Shown piece after piece: positions 1 to 13,100 of a stretch of DNA of 64,000 nt. Under the pieces are notes generated by a model, which was not told where the DNA came from, searched no databases, and worked only from the letters and a program-made list of their open reading frames with translations. Position numbers and translations under genes: made by a program. The stretch is from contig JAYJMM010000103.1 in assembly GCA_037349105.1 (NCBI GenBank), positions 1,178,001 through 1,242,000 on the forward strand, written 5' to 3'. Every line of letters starts with the position of its first letter. The first letter of the stretch is position 1. Origin of the DNA: Limnomonas spitsbergensis (lineage: Eukaryota > Chlorophyta > Chlorophyceae > Chlamydomonadales).

Positions 1-2332
1 GCAAATGCAAGGATCTCTCAAACCCTGGCTGTATCTGCATGCCCCTTGAACACAAAATGTATAAGCTCGTCCATACCTTGCTGCCCCCCCGCCGTGCTCC
101 ACCTCAGGGTTCTGCGCACGAGGCTGTCTCCTCAGCAGCAGTGAGCGAGCCAACAGGTCTGAACCCGGTGAGCAGGGGATGGGATGGGAGGCCCCGACGG
201 CACCACCCCTACTAATTGTAAGGGTTTATGTACATGAGGGTATGATGCCACTTGCCACGGCAACAACTATTTTGGTCAGGGTTCGTAGGGCTAAGCGTCT
301 TTGTGGTGAGGTTTAGCATGTCGGACACACGTCTGCTACCATACACTCCGCGGCCGGAGGCCCCAGTGTGGCTGGGCATTCTTGCTCGCCGGTGTGGAGC
401 GAGCCAGCGAGGAGGCTGGGTGAAGAGGAGGCAACTAACCTTCTCTCCCTTGGTCCCATGCAAGCATCCTGAATAATGCACCCACATGATGTTGTCCCTT
501 GCTCCTTCCTCACAAGTTGGGACTGGTCACCTTCCGGGTTCTGCAGCAACGGAGATTGTTGTCTCCTCACCTGAATAGGATATTCCTGATATGGTGAGCT
601 ATCGATAGACAGGAGGAGCGGCGGGCAAACATGCACTGATGAAGGCCAGGGGGCACCGTCATCATATGTTTGTGAGGCGTCTGAGGGTTCATTGTTCATT
701 GGGATGCAAGAGTTGAGCCACTGTTGAGCTGTTGAGGGGGTCTAGGGTTTGAAAGGGAGGGCACTTACCCAATGACCCATCATACATGTTGTACCCCCAC
801 TATGCCTAGGTGAAGCTCCCCCCACCTGCCCTCCATGGTGCACATCTCTTACCTTGGGAGATACCCCCGCCATCTTCAGGTGATGTTCTCACCACGTGCC
901 ATGCCCTTCACAACTCTTACCTTAGGAGGAGAGACCCCCGCTATGTCCATGTGACGCTTCCTCCACCTGCCATCCCATGCACACCTGTCTAGCATCCTCC
1001 GTCTTCCCTACCCCCTTACAACCTAGTGCAGTCAACACACCTTTTGTCATTAGGGCTCGTAAGCGTCCCAGCAGGAGCCAAAGCAACTTCCACAACATGT
1101 GACCCTTGCTGTGTGACACCAGTGGCAAACACAACACGAACATGCGAACCTGTCACGGCTCCTCCGGTGCACAGTGTTGTCGTGGAACACGAACTTGTTG
1201 ACTACCGTTGCGGCGCTGAAAGAACCCAGACTGACCGAAATCGATCCCCAACTGCACACAAAGAGAAGATTTCATTATTCAGCCCGACACATCGAGGGGG
1301 GGGGCAAAAACAATTGTAAACACCCCATCCTCAAAAAGTATGGAGCTCGACGAGAGCTTTCCATATATGGTCTTTAAATGCTTTTTGGCCCAACGGTGAC
1401 TGAGGTACAGATCCACACTTTAAGGGTACGTGTGGAATGGACGCTCTGAGATTCCAAACAGAGACAAAGCCATCGCTAGTAATAACTGATAGGCTCAGCA
1501 ACCGGTACATTGCAGATTTACGGGGATACACCGCGACGCAGTGATGCTCCTTAACGAGTTTTTAGATCTGCATAGTACGCTTGTGAGCAAAGATAGCAAA
1601 GGCAACAATCCTAAGTACCAGTGTGCTTTCAAACGTCTGAGCGCGGTAGGCATGCAAGATTGCTGTGGGGGGCTGGCATGCAACCATGCATGCCAGTATG
1701 GGCCAGGAAACCTCCCCCTCAAATGTGAGATTGGGGGGGGGGGGTCGTCTTGAATCCTGTATCGGGCCAAATGCCCGTATCGTAACGTAACGTATCGTAA
1801 CATAATGTATTACCTTAACCAGTCCCATGTGAATCCCCCGTGTCCCTGGGCTTGAGCCTACGCAATTCCGCAAGGACATGCCACATGCGATCAGAAAGAA
1901 GGATGGCTTTAAAAAAAAATGATTTCTGAGGAAGAAAGGAAGAAGAAACTTGAGCATGTCCTCCGGGAGTGAGGCATGGAGTAGCAGTACTGTCAGTGGG
2001 ACGAAAGGATCCATGGATCTCCTGAACGTGGGAGTAGGTTTTTGGCTGGGGGTAGAGATGACGCCGTCAGAGACAACATGACGATACAGGGTGATGAAAT
2101 CTGTGAAACCGGTCAGGCATCATCAGAGTCAGATCCGGCAGGATTGGAATTGAGGAGGCTTGGTGTGGCTGGGTTCAGAACAATATGTCGCTCCCCATGG
2201 TCGCTCCAGAACCCCGGCCACGATCTGAATCGACACATCAAAGATCCAACAGTCCAATTTTGCCATCGTCGAATTCTAGACTCAGTTGCGTACCACCGAC
2301 CTTCCATCCCCTTGATAATAATTGCATACAAC
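1..2332. other. Upstream stretch with no supported gene
   Basis: I see only short open frames without splice context or recognisable protein motifs. There are homopolymer runs (G-rich near 1732-1743, A-rich near 1912-1919) and a short CGTAACGTAT-like repeat near 1773-1805. The last few hundred bases precede the PSAI start codon and presumably hold its promoter and 5' leader, but I cannot pick out a specific element. Confidence 0.5.
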
Positions 2333-4377
2333 ATGGCCATCTCTATGCGCTCCGTGTCTTCCTCCAAGGTCGCAGTGTCCAGACGGGTGCAGCGGACGAC
2401 CGCGGTGCGCCCCGTTGCTGCGATGAACATGCAGAAGGCTGCGGCATCGCTGGCTGTCGTTGGCAGCCTGGCTGCCATCATCGCTGCTCCCGTGAGTTCC
2501 TTTCTTGTCACGATCCGGCCAGTGGGATCGATGTCTGGGGCTTTGCCAAGTGCAGCGGGGGAAGCAGGAGAGTTATGGTGGTATAGCAACTACGTGCGAT
2601 TGAATGAGACTTCACATTGTCAAGAATGGCCCTGCTTCCCATGGAGTCGACTTTCAACCGATGATGTGCTGTTTTGGCTAGATCCCCGTCTTCCCTTTCA
2701 AAGCCGACCCTTGCTATCGGCCAGGGGGGCAAGTGCTTTGGCTAGGAATCATCATTCTCTGTCAATACTTCCCTAAGCCGATTTGACACGCTCGTCATGT
2801 TGCCTATGTGACAAGGGTCTACTGCGCGAAAACATCCTGGAGAGATCGAGCAGGCTGTCTGTCCCCAGCATAAGCTCTGCCGTCTAGGGATCCCTTGCCA
2901 CGTCGAACCATTACTTGATTCTGAAGCGGTGCACATTGCGGCACTTCACATTGCTTGTTACCGAGCTCGGACGATATCGGGACAGAGTTGAAGACAACTT
3001 GCAGCCGGCAGCGTCCACTGATATCATACACTGTTCCTGGGAGTTGCTCTCCTCTTATAACAAACACGGCCACTGATGTTGTATTCGCTTGCGCCTGCCT
3101 CTCTTGGCTGTGGCCTGTCCATGCAGCCAAGATGTCTGGGCTTCTGGCTGAGCCCATCCTCCCTGATGCAGGGCACTTCAGGGCAGGCCAAACATCTATA
3201 ACTTGCGAAGCAGGCCTCACGCCGGGCTCTCTAAGAAATGATTAAACCAAAGCCTGATCGCGGATGTTTCTTGTGCCTCAAGCTCCTGCACTGCAACTAT
3301 GGTTGTTGCTGTCAGATAGCAGATAAGCAGAAATTGGATTTAGTGGCTTTACGGCAGCCGGCTCACCTAGGGTAGCCCCCTGGAGCCGCCCCTTCGTACC
3401 CTAACACTGCATTCAAACTGAAGAAAAACATGTAAGCGCTTACCAAAGATTATCTCTCTGTGCTTCACAGGCGGAGGCCTCCAACCTTGTGTCCACGCTC
3501 GCCAGCGCGACTGAGGGCTACCCCTTCATCCCCCCCTCCTGGGCACCCTCCGTCCTTGTGCCCTTCACCGGATTGGTCATCCCAGGCATCGTTATGGCAT
3601 CCCTGTTCGTCTACATTGAGGTACGCGCAAGTTTATGTTTTGTACTTCGTGAGCAGCCGGGTTTGAGAGCCCTCTCTGGCGGTGCCTTAAGCCAGACCGT
3701 TTATCCCAGGTTGTCATGGCAACCGTGTTCGTACGTTTTGAGGCGTGTTTGTACCGTGTGAGCAGCTGGTTTTGAGAGCCCTCCGTGGCAATGCCCTTAG
3801 CCTGACTGTCCATCCCAGGAATGTCACGGCGACCCATTTGTGTACATTGAGCTGCGCATTCACATTCGTGTTGGAGGCCGGCCGTAGTACACGCCACACT
3901 TTAAGCGTCCCAGGTCTTTGTCCTGGGGGGGAATGTAGGGGTTTGCAGACCCCTACATTTCCTCCGTCTCTGGAATTTTCTGTCCTGGTGCCCCCCACTG
4001 GGCCGGTCACCCCATGCATGGTCCTGGCGCTCCCTGCTTTTCTACAGTCAAGTGCATGCGTGCGGATGCCGCATTTTTACGACCTCTCTGATTTTGACTG
4101 GCCTTGTATCATAGCATTGTTTGTTGTTTTTTCGTCTTGTGATGACCCTCGAATTTCCCTGTCTTATCCATCTACTTGCCTCTAGTCGTGCTGTGTCCGT
4201 GCACATGCATGTCACCTGCGCCTCTTCAACTGGAGCTCTCTGCCAGCAGTCTCTCCTTCTCTGTGCGTTAGCTTCTTACCTCTGCCTCGAAATCTCTTCT
4301 TGCAGTCCCCTCTGTTGATTTTCATAATCCAATGCCTGAACTATTCCACTCCTTCCGCTTCGCAGAAGGATGCATAA
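2333..4377 (+). CDS. PSAI: Photosystem I reaction centre subunit VIII (PsaI), nuclear-encoded, 3 exons
   Basis: Three exons, 2333-2491, 3471-3620 and 4366-4377 (TAA), all phase 0 with GT-AG borders, give a 106-residue protein. Exon 1 starts at ATG 2333 and has an Arg/Ser/Val-rich, acid-free region (residues 1-36) followed by a hydrophobic stretch ending in AAPAEA. This is a two-part plastid and thylakoid-transfer signal with an AxA-type cleavage site. The mature part (about 50 residues) carries the PsaI hallmark, a single membrane span reading PSVLVPFTGLVIPGIVMASL and then FVYIEKDA. PsaI is a small single-span subunit of photosystem I near PsaL and PsaH. psaI is plastid-encoded in land plants but nuclear in Chlamydomonas, so a nuclear location fits a green alga. 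Intron 2 holds decayed copies of exon 2. A TGTAA motif near 4640 could be the polyadenylation signal. Confidence is high for identity and good for exon borders. Confidence 0.9.
3701..4048 (+). repeat. Decayed copies of PSAI exon 2 inside PSAI intron 2
   Basis: The exon 2 end (about 3579-3620, CATCCCAGG... to ACATTGAG) recurs at 3701-3742 and 3811-3851. Each copy is preceded by the same intronic spacer (GAGCAGC.GG.TTTGAGAGCC), giving a period of about 110-120 bp. A longer, more decayed copy covering most of the exon's membrane-span code lies at 3958-4048. The copies have lost the GT donor, so the true donor at 3621 stays the only plausible one. Confidence 0.75.
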
Positions 4378-5256
4378 GTGCAGAGTAGAGCCTGATTCGA
4401 GCTCACCCGAAGCAGGCCGTGGGTGTCAAGGCCAGCAACCATGCATGGCTGGCATACACCCTATGAGCATGCCACCATCATGAAACTGCGGTAACAGCAG
4501 GCTGCCCACGCTTTTAGCCGTCATTGTCGATGGGAGCATAGCCTCTCATCTTGATTGACCGATCAGTTGCCAATTGAACATGCCCACTAGTTGTATCTAG
4601 AGACCTCGATGTCAGCGGGAGGAATTTAAAATGTCATTATGTTGTAATCCTCTAACGGGCAATGATTCATGGAAGCTGAGTACCAGCTGTGGAATGTCCT
4701 GCACGTGGCTTAAGATCCACCTGCCAGCGGTTGCCTAGTTGTATAATAATATAACCTCTGGTCCCTGCCCGAAGGGCTCAGTTGCACAAGCTGTCTGTCA
4801 AAACTTGATGGAAAAGAGATAAAAAAGCCGAAACTAGGTGCTAATGGGTCAACAAAAACGTTACACTCCTGGGCCCTGCTTAACAGGCGCGTGGGCGTCC
4901 AAGAGGTGCTAACTTGTCAATGGGTGCAACCTGGATTTCCGCTATGCACTGTAAGGAAGAACTGGTGCTTCACTGCAGGAAACAGCTTACTGCCTCCAAA
5001 TTACTCCAGCCAAGTCAAAAACAAGCCTGCGTTGTTCTCCATGGCATGTTCATGACGTTAAACCCCATGGGCCATGCTGAAATGAAGCTCGGCCACGTCG
5101 GCAAACGAACATTCAGCTAGGAAAGTCAAGGGAGAAGGCATTTCGTGTAAGAACAGTGCATTCCCGGCAGGCCCCTGCTGAACGCTCGGCAGCGTGGGGC
5201 GGGTGACTATGGAATGACTAAGCTCAATTCCAGCTACCATGCACAGCCAGGACCAT
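4378..5256. other. Intergenic, includes one copy of a dispersed repeat
   Basis: There is no convincing coding potential. The stretch around 4850-4905 (GTTACACTCCTGGGCCCTGC followed by a gcgtgggcgtcc motif) belongs to a dispersed family that recurs at about 8036-8095, 31140-31200 and 31705-31740. Confidence 0.5.
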
Positions 5257-7746
5257 GATGCAGCCATGCCACCCTCCTATGTCCTGTGAGACGTTCAGGC
5301 ATGGTCGAAGTGTTATTGACTGAAATGTGGGGTCCAGGTCTCCTGGCGAAAGGGGTCGGCCTGTCAGACACTAGTTTTTTCAGTGATTTACTGGTCATGC
5401 TCAAGGGTTTTCTTTGAGACATTGCCATTTGAATTTAGGCAATGTCTGGGTCTTGACAAGTCTGGGGCAAAGGCTGAGTGTGCTGAAGTCTTTTCAGCTA
5501 GCTCTGAGGTTCTGGACTATACTTGATCTGAGGCCTGACGATGACCTTGTGAAAATGGCTGTGCAGGAAAGTTGTGTTATGGCGAAGGCTGATACCTGTA
5601 CTTCATATTGTGTGCCGGATTTGTGTCATCGAGCTTGATGACTTTCTGACTCTGGGCATTAAATTATTCACTCCTCCAGTCAATACCTCTCTGGATGTTG
5701 AGGTCTTTCTGAATTCAGCCAGGGATCAATGGCTCTCCAAAATTTCCAGGGATATGCCATGTACAGCCCTGCCCATACGTGCTCTTTCTAACTCAGAACG
5801 CTGGGGGGTAAGATGTTCACGTTCTCCAAGTGATTCCAGGTATAGCGTTGTGCGAAGGAGACATTCTGGTGAATTTGAACAGGTTTCATATTATTTTGAT
5901 GGAGCCCGGTGTCGGATGGGGTCGCGGTGGCTGAATGTTGAGACAGGGCGTTTTGAGAAACCCTTTGTGCCTCGTGGCGAGAAGCTTTGCCAATGCTAAA
6001 ATCTATAATGTAGGACAGAGAGATGTAGGATGGGCTTCACATGAGTAACTGCCCATTTTATACAGGCCTTCGTTTCAGTTAAAGCTGATGCAGCCATGCC
6101 ACCCTCCTATGTCCTGTGAGACGTTCAGGCATGGTCGAAGTGTTATTGACTGAAATGTGGGGTCCAGGTCTCCTGGCGAAAGGGGTCGGCCTGTCAGACA
6201 CTAGTTTTTTCAGTGATTTACTGGTCATGCTCAAGGGTTTTCTTTGAGACATTGCCATTTGAATTTAGGCAATGTCTGGGTCTTGACAAGTCTGGGGCAA
6301 AGGCTGAGTGTGCTGAAGTCTTTTCAGCTAGCTCTGAGGTTCTGGACTATACTTGATCTGAGGCCTGACGATGACCTTGTGAAAATGGCTGTGCAGGAAA
6401 GTTGTGTTATGGCGAAGGCTGATACCTGTACTTCATATTGTGTGCCGGATTTGTGTCATCGAGCTTGATGACTTTCTGACTCTGGGCATTAAATTATTCA
6501 CTCCTCCAGTCAATACCTCTCTGGATGTTGAGGTCTTTCTGAATTCAGCCAGGGATCAATGGCTCTCCAAAATTTCCAGGGATATGCCATGTACAGCCCT
6601 GCCCATACGTGCTCTTTCTAACTCAGAACGCTGGGGGGTAAGATGTTCACGTTCTCCAAGTGATTCCAGGTATAGCGTTGTGCGAAGGAGACATTCTGGT
6701 GAATTTGAACAGGTTTCATATTATTTTGATGGAGCCCGGTGTCGGATGGGGTCGCGGTGGCTGAATGTTGAGACAGGGCGTTTTGAAAAACCCTTTGTGC
6801 CTCGTGGCGAGAAGCTTTGCCAATGCTAAAATCTATAATGTAGGACAGAGAGATGTAGGATGGGCTTCACATGAGTAACTGCCCGTTTTATACAGGCCTT
6901 CGTTTCAGTTAAAGCTGATGCAGCCATGCCACCCTCCTATGTCCTGTGAGACGTTCAGGCATGGTCGAAGTGTTATTGACTGAAATGTGGGGTCCAGGTC
7001 TCCTGGCGAAAGGGGTCGGCCTGTCAGACACTAGTTTTTTCAGTGATTTACTGGTCATGCTCAAGGGTTTTCTTTGAGACATTGCCATTTGAATTTAGGC
7101 AATGTCTGGGTCTTGACAAGTCTGGGGCAAAGGCTGAGTGTGCTGAAGTCTTTTCAGCTAGCTCTGAGGTTCTGGACTATACTTGATCTGAGGCCTGACG
7201 ATGACCTTGTGAAAATGGCTGTGCAGGAAAGTTGTGTTATGGCGAAGGCTGATACCTGTATTTCATATTGTGTGCCGGATTTGTGTCATCGAGCTTGATG
7301 ACTTTCTGACTCTGGGCATTAAATTATTCACTCCTCCAGTCAATACCTCTCTGGATGTTGAGGTCTTTCTGAATTCAGCCAGGGATCAATGGCTCTCCAA
7401 AATTTCCAGGGATATGCCATGTACAGCCCTGCCCATACGTGCTCTTTCTAACTCAGAACGCTGGGGGGTAAGATGTTCACGTTCTCCAAGTGGTTCCAGG
7501 TATAGCGTTGTGCGAAGGAGACATTCTGGTGAATTTGAACAGGTTTCATATTATTTTGATGGAGCCCGGTGTCGGATGGGGTCGCGGTGGCTGAATGTTG
7601 AGACAGGGCGTTTTGGGAAACCCTTTGTGCCTCGTGGCGAGAAGCTTTGCAAATGCTAAAATCTATAATGTAGGACAGAGAGATGTAGGATGGGCTTCAC
7701 ATGAGTAACTGCCCGTTTTATACAGGCCTTCGTTTCAGTTAAAGCT
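5257..7746 (+). repeat. 830-bp unit tandemly repeated three times, nearly identical
   Basis: Units are 5257-6086, 6087-6916 and 6917-7746, each starting GATGCAGCCATGCCACCCTC and ending CGTTTCAGTTAAAGCT. The copies differ at only about half a dozen positions. Each unit holds the same two overlapping plus-strand open frames: one of 74 codons opening with TTG, then one of 141 codons opening with ATG (5574-5999, 6404-6829, 7234-7659). The longer frame ends in a segment with RRRHSGEFEQVSYYFDGARC, which I do not recognise. Four of the differences in unit 3 change amino acids in that frame and none is silent, which argues against current selection on the protein. It could be a decayed transposon piece or a non-coding satellite. 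Near-identity means recent duplication or an assembly artefact. Confidence 0.85.
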
Positions 7747-8523
7747 TACATTCAAAAAGTGTTTAGTGGACGAATATGTGGCCCTGGAACGGTACACAGA
7801 TGGAGTGTGGGGCAATGTGCATGCAATGGTTTCTGCATCTGCATTTCGGAAGAAAACGGGTTATTTTGTCTTTCGGTCTATGATGAAAAGAGATACCGTA
7901 ATCATCTGCTAAGTATTCCGCCCCCCCTTCCTCTGCACTATGGGATCCATTCCCACGCCACTGACTTGTGGTTGTGTGTTAGTTGCTTTCCCAGGGGGTC
8001 ACAGGTCGTGTTCGCTCGCTGCCCTGGCGTATCAAGTCAATGACGTTATACCTCTGGGCCCTATTCAAAAAGGCTCATCCGCGTGGGCGCCTAACTATAG
8101 GGTTGGAGGAAAGAACGAAACACACAAGGGGGCAGGAGGAAAAAGGGAGGAAAAGTCGAGGGAGGCAAACACAAAAGCTGGGGACCCCCCCCCCCCCAAG
8201 TCAAGCACCCAAGCCTACCACCCACCCACCTACCGCCTCCGGAACCCATTGAAATTCAAATATCTCAGTCAATATTCAAAATTACAGGGCATGTAAATGG
8301 TGTTTTTTGATTAGTTCGTCAAGGCGCTTCTATTGGTATAGTTCAATTCGTTGGCTGATGACAATTCATGCCAAATAACAATCAATCTTGGTACCGGGCT
8401 CAGCCAGGCTATTGAGTACCGACTAATGCTCACTAGTGATCACAATTCATACCAACAATTTGGGTATTGAGCTCAGCCAGGCTATTGACTACCGACTACT
8501 TCTCGCTAGCGATCACATGTTTC

Positions 8524-8700
8524 CAGAAGGCAGATGGCCTGGATGGATGGCGGTGGCAATGCGATGGCATCAGCCTTCATCTTGGCCATGAGCTCCCTAA
8601 CTGCCTTCTTCCTCTTCCTCAGCGGACCTCTTTGCCCACTACTCCCTCTAATTCCTCCACCGTCACCGCGTAGCTTGCCATATCTGCCTCCGCCAGCTGC
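8524..8700 (-). pseudogene. Possible decayed coding fragment, unrecognised
   Basis: On the minus strand two adjacent frames read like protein: an acidic part with QQLAEADMASYAVTVEELEG, then after a frame change a basic part with PLRKRKKAVRELMAKMKADA. A frameshift and stop separate them. I cannot assign a family. It may be chance, or the remnant of a mobile-element protein. Confidence 0.2.
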
Positions 8701-8708
8701 TGATCAGG

Positions 8709-9020
8709 ATGGGCTGTCAGCATGTGATCAAGATAGTGATGGCTCCAGACCCACGGGCGGGGGACGGGCGGATCGCGTTGTGTCGCGGAAGCTGCCACGC
8801 ACTCCCTCCCATTCTGATGGCGTCCGAAGTTTGCAGGGTCAGCGGATTTGAGGACCTTGCCTCAACGATCATACGTGATCTGTTTATTCATGATCCACCA
8901 GACCAATACTACCATGTGCTGCGTGTCATACAGCTCTTTCTAAGGCTGGCTCAGCTGGTTTTGGGGTATCTCCAAAAGAGCCAAACCCTCAGTATGGGGG
9001 GCCAGGAGGTCACGTGTTAA
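8709..9020 (+). CDS. Short open frame of unknown meaning
   Basis: This is a 103-codon open frame starting with ATG. The second half (DLASTIIRDLFIHDPPDQYY and a following leucine-rich helix) has protein-like composition, but no family is recognised and no splice context or homologous copy in the window supports it. It overlaps no other gene. Chance is a serious alternative. Confidence 0.15.
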   Translation: MGCQHVIKIVMAPDPRAGDGRIALCRGSCHALPPILMASEVCRVSGFEDLASTIIRDLFIHDPPDQYYHVLRVIQLFLRLAQLVLGYLQKSQTLSMGGQEVTC

Positions 9021-10198
9021 TTCAAGCAACATTTAGGATGTTAATGGACTCATTTATGCAAGGAGAACACTTAAGTGCCGCTGTCAGCCTCAACATACCT
9101 CAAGAAAAAAAGATACGAAGTTTTTCCGAATATTGATTGTTTTGGGGAGACCACCCACCCACCCCCCTCAACTTTGCCCCCCCATATCCCCCACTCCCCC
9201 TGGGCCAATTTTTTTTTAAATTCAGCTATGGAACGCTCTCGTAAAGCTCCACAAAAAGGGGGGTGGGGTCGATTTTTTTTGTCTTTGCCCCCCCCTCGGG
9301 AAAAGTGGGAAATAAAGTGAAGGCACAGACAAAAGGCTGGAAAATAGAGACAAAGGAAGGTCCAGCCTCTGAAAACGTCTACGCATCAACAATATGTACC
9401 ACATCATCAACCCAAGCCTGCCTCGGTACAACTAGAAGAAGTCTCTAGCACCGTCCGGAGGACCTGCCCATCCCTGCTCCCGAAGTTGATCCTGCACGCT
9501 GGGGCATTGAAAGCATGCATGCAACGCGTCCTCCACAGGCGCGCCGTCTCCCCTAGCCCAACATCGCTGGCTGCACCGTCTGTCACGCTGTTATTAAGCG
9601 TATTAAGTGCCTGTACTGGTTTACGGGCACCTGTCCCATGCATCAAATGGGATGCTTTGCTGAACTGTAAGAACACCTACGAAATAAATCCACAATTCAA
9701 TTCCACTGTTATGTTTCTAGCAAAGAACGTTTGGAATACCTTATTTCTTTAAAGGCATGGGAGGTTCTATCTCCATCTCTAGCCATGGCTTGCCAGAATG
9801 CCAATCCATACCTTCAGGCCTGACTGCACAAGGGACAAATTAACTCCACTAAGACGTTGGCTCAACCTCGCATGCCTCCCCTAAGGATCTCCATGTGCTT
9901 TGCTTTACATATATGTCAGTGCCCACATGCTTACCTTGACTGTACTCCCTTGATCCTCCTTTATGTACCATATCGGCACACTTTATTTTCATCATATGTG
10001 TGGACATGGTTTGCTACCGCCTGAACAGCTCCCAACGCAAACAAAGGAACAAGCATTTAAGTTGCTCGAATGAATGCCCATCCGGGCTTCAATCATGGTA
10101 GAGCAGCAGGGGTCACTCCTGTAAGTAGAATCGCCTGTCATCCGCTGCTGGAGTTCAGTTGCTTGAATGAATGCCCTTCCGCACTTTAATCGCCGTTC

Positions 10199-13100
10199 CT
10201 ATCTGGCTGGGTCCAGCTCTGCTTCATCTTGTCCAGCTCCTGAGTACCGGGCGTGGCGGTACGCTTGCGTTACTCCTGGGGGCACTGTACCGCTGTCTGG
10301 GAAGTCAATGCCCAGTAGCTTGTCATGCGATAAGGCCTGCGGGTGGGAGGGGGACAAGGGTTCAGTGTTCAGGGCTCAGGGTTTAACGTCTAGCGGCCAG
10401 GTCTGAGGGTCAAACCCTGATAGGGAGATGTAGGGTTCAGGGCTGAAGGCTTCGTGAGAAGGCTTGTGTGTGAGAAGGGGTTAAGGGTCTAGGGTTCAAC
10501 TCATAGTGATGCGACCTGCCTGTGAGTGGGTGTCAGTTTAGGGCTCATGGCTAAGCACATAGCGATAAGGCCCATGGCCTTAAGGCGGGTACACGTTTTA
10601 GGGTGTTTCCCGCCCAAATCACACATTCAAACCAAGTCACACAGCGCCTGCATTTAAGAGTCACACATTCGCACCTCACCTGTATCGAGGAGTAACACAT
10701 TCACACCAAGTCACCCCACACTTGCATCGCAGAGTCACACATCCACACCATGTCACAGCACACATGTATCCCAAACTCACACATTCACACCACATCACAC
10801 CTGCACCCCAGAGTCACACATTCACACCACGTCACACCACACCTGCATCCCAGAATCACACATCCCCACTACATCACCCTGCACCTGCATTCCAGGGTCA
10901 CACATTCACACCACGGCACACCACACCTGCATCCCAGAGTCACACATTCACAACCACGCCACACCACACCTGTACCCCAGGGTCACACATTCGCACCACG
11001 TCACACCACACCTGCACCCCGGAGTCACACAATGACACCACGTCAAACCATAACTGCACCCCAGAGTCACACATGGACACCACGTCACACCACACCTGCA
11101 CCCCAGAGTCACACATTCACACCATATCACACCACACCTGCATCCTAGAGTCACACATCCCCACTACATCACCCTACACCTGCATTCCAGGGTCACACAT
11201 TCACACCACGGCACACCACACCTGCATCCCAGAGTCACACATTCACACCACGCCAAACCACACCTGTACCCCAGGGTCCCAAATTTGCACCACGTCACAC
11301 CACACCTGCACCCCAGAGTCACACATTCACACCACGTCAAACCATAACTGCACCCCAGAGTCACACATGGACACCACGTCACACCACACCTGCACCCCAG
11401 AGTCACACATTCACACCATATCACACCACACCTGAATCCCAGAGTCACACATTCACACCACGCCAAACCACACCTGCATTCCAGGGTCACACATTCACAC
11501 CACGGCACACCAAACCTGCATCCCAGAGTCACACAATGACACCACGTCAAACCATAACTGCACCCCAGAGTCACACATGGACACCACGTCACACCACACC
11601 TGCACCCCAGAGTCACACATCCCCACTACATCACACCACACCTGCATCCCAGAGTCATACATCCCCACTACATCACCCTGCACCTGCATTCCAGAGTCAC
11701 ACATTCACACCACGGCACACCACACCTGCACCCCAGAGTCACACATTTACACCACACCAAACCACAATTGTACCCCAGGGTCACACATTCACACCACGTC
11801 TCACCACACCTGCATCCCAGAGTCACACATTCACACCACGTCACACCACACCTGCATCCCATAGCCACACATTCACACCACGTCACACCACACTTGTATC
11901 CCAGAGTCACACATTTACACCCGGCTAAACCACACTTGTACCCCAGGGTCACACATTCACACCACGTCTCACCACACCTGCACCCCAGAGTCACACATGG
12001 ACACCACGTCACACCACACCTGCATCCCAGAGTCACACATTCACACCACGTCACACCATATCTGTCCCCCCAACAGTCATCAAGGAGGGCCATATGCGCA
12101 TCCGGGCTGTTTTCCTGTGTTTGCGTGTCAGGTTTTCAAGGGTTGGGCGGCCAGCCTCACATATGTTCAAGTAAAGAAAAGTCCGAGCAAAACAAAAGCC
12201 ACCCCACTCACCTGCTCCCCCAGAACTATGGGCCACAGCAACTCCAGCATGGTGTCCGTTACGTAGCACCCAAAATCGACGCACTTGCCGGGCTCTCTGC
12301 GCGTTCCCGGGATGCTGTCAAGCTCCAACCGAATCAAGTCCTCGTACAACTGATTACAGCAAACAGGCAAGGCAGGCAAGGGAAGCGCAGTAACCAGCAA
12401 GCGCGCAAAAGGCTGTGGGTGGTAGCGTCAACTTTGTAACATCGACCCCGGACCCCTCCCCCCTCTGCAGCCACTTCCCTTGTGCCCCCTCCCCTGCCTC
12501 CAAACATGCCCCCACCCGGACCCCTCCCCCCGTCTGCAGCCACTTCCCCTGTGCCTCCAACCCTGCCCCCACCCCGGACCCCTCGCCTGTCTGCAGCCAC
12601 TTCCCCTGTGACCCCTCTCAAGCCTCCAACCCTGCCCCCACCCCGGACCCCTCCCCCGTCTGCAGCCACTTCCCCTGTGCACCCTCCCCTGCATCCTTTT
12701 CCTTGCACCTCACCGTTCGAGGTCTGAGCAAAACCCTCTCCCTTGACACGGCGAATTGGGAGCAGCAGAAGTGCGTGAGGTCCCCGGGCATTGGCCCCAA
12801 GTGAGCAGCCAAATATTCCTGCGGAGCAGAACACGAGTAAATGTACAAGAGCTTATTATCCGACAGGCTTGTAAAGAAGGCAGCTCTGGATTCCACAGGC
12901 CGGGATTCTACAGATCTGGATTATACAGATCTAGATTCCACATGCCTGGATTCCACAGATCTAAACTCCACAGATCTGAAGTCCGTGCGATGTGGCTCGC
13001 AAACAGATTTAAGGAATTGAAATTTGGAAGGCATTGTCCCCCACTGGGATAGTAGTGGTGCATGACTGCGTGTGGTCGACGCTGGGCGAGAGCTCCAAGC

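Larger units (their letters stand above)
7747..10198. other. Intergenic with repeats and fragments
   Basis: No confident gene. About 8036-8095 is a dispersed-repeat copy. The segment GGGCTCAGCCAGGCTATTGA at about 8396 recurs in altered form at about 8470, each copy followed by a GACTAC/CGACTA stretch, giving a two-copy repeat of about 75 bp. About 9598-9690 matches a second dispersed family seen near 47545 and 60740. About 10048-10095 is a copy of 10150-10197, just beyond the stop codon of the minus-strand DUF3431 gene. Confidence 0.5.

Noticed and set aside
10722..12439. His/Thr/Pro-rich frames and Cys/Gly-rich reverse frames
   Set aside because: 42-48-bp minisatellite lying in the last intron of the minus-strand DUF3431 gene.
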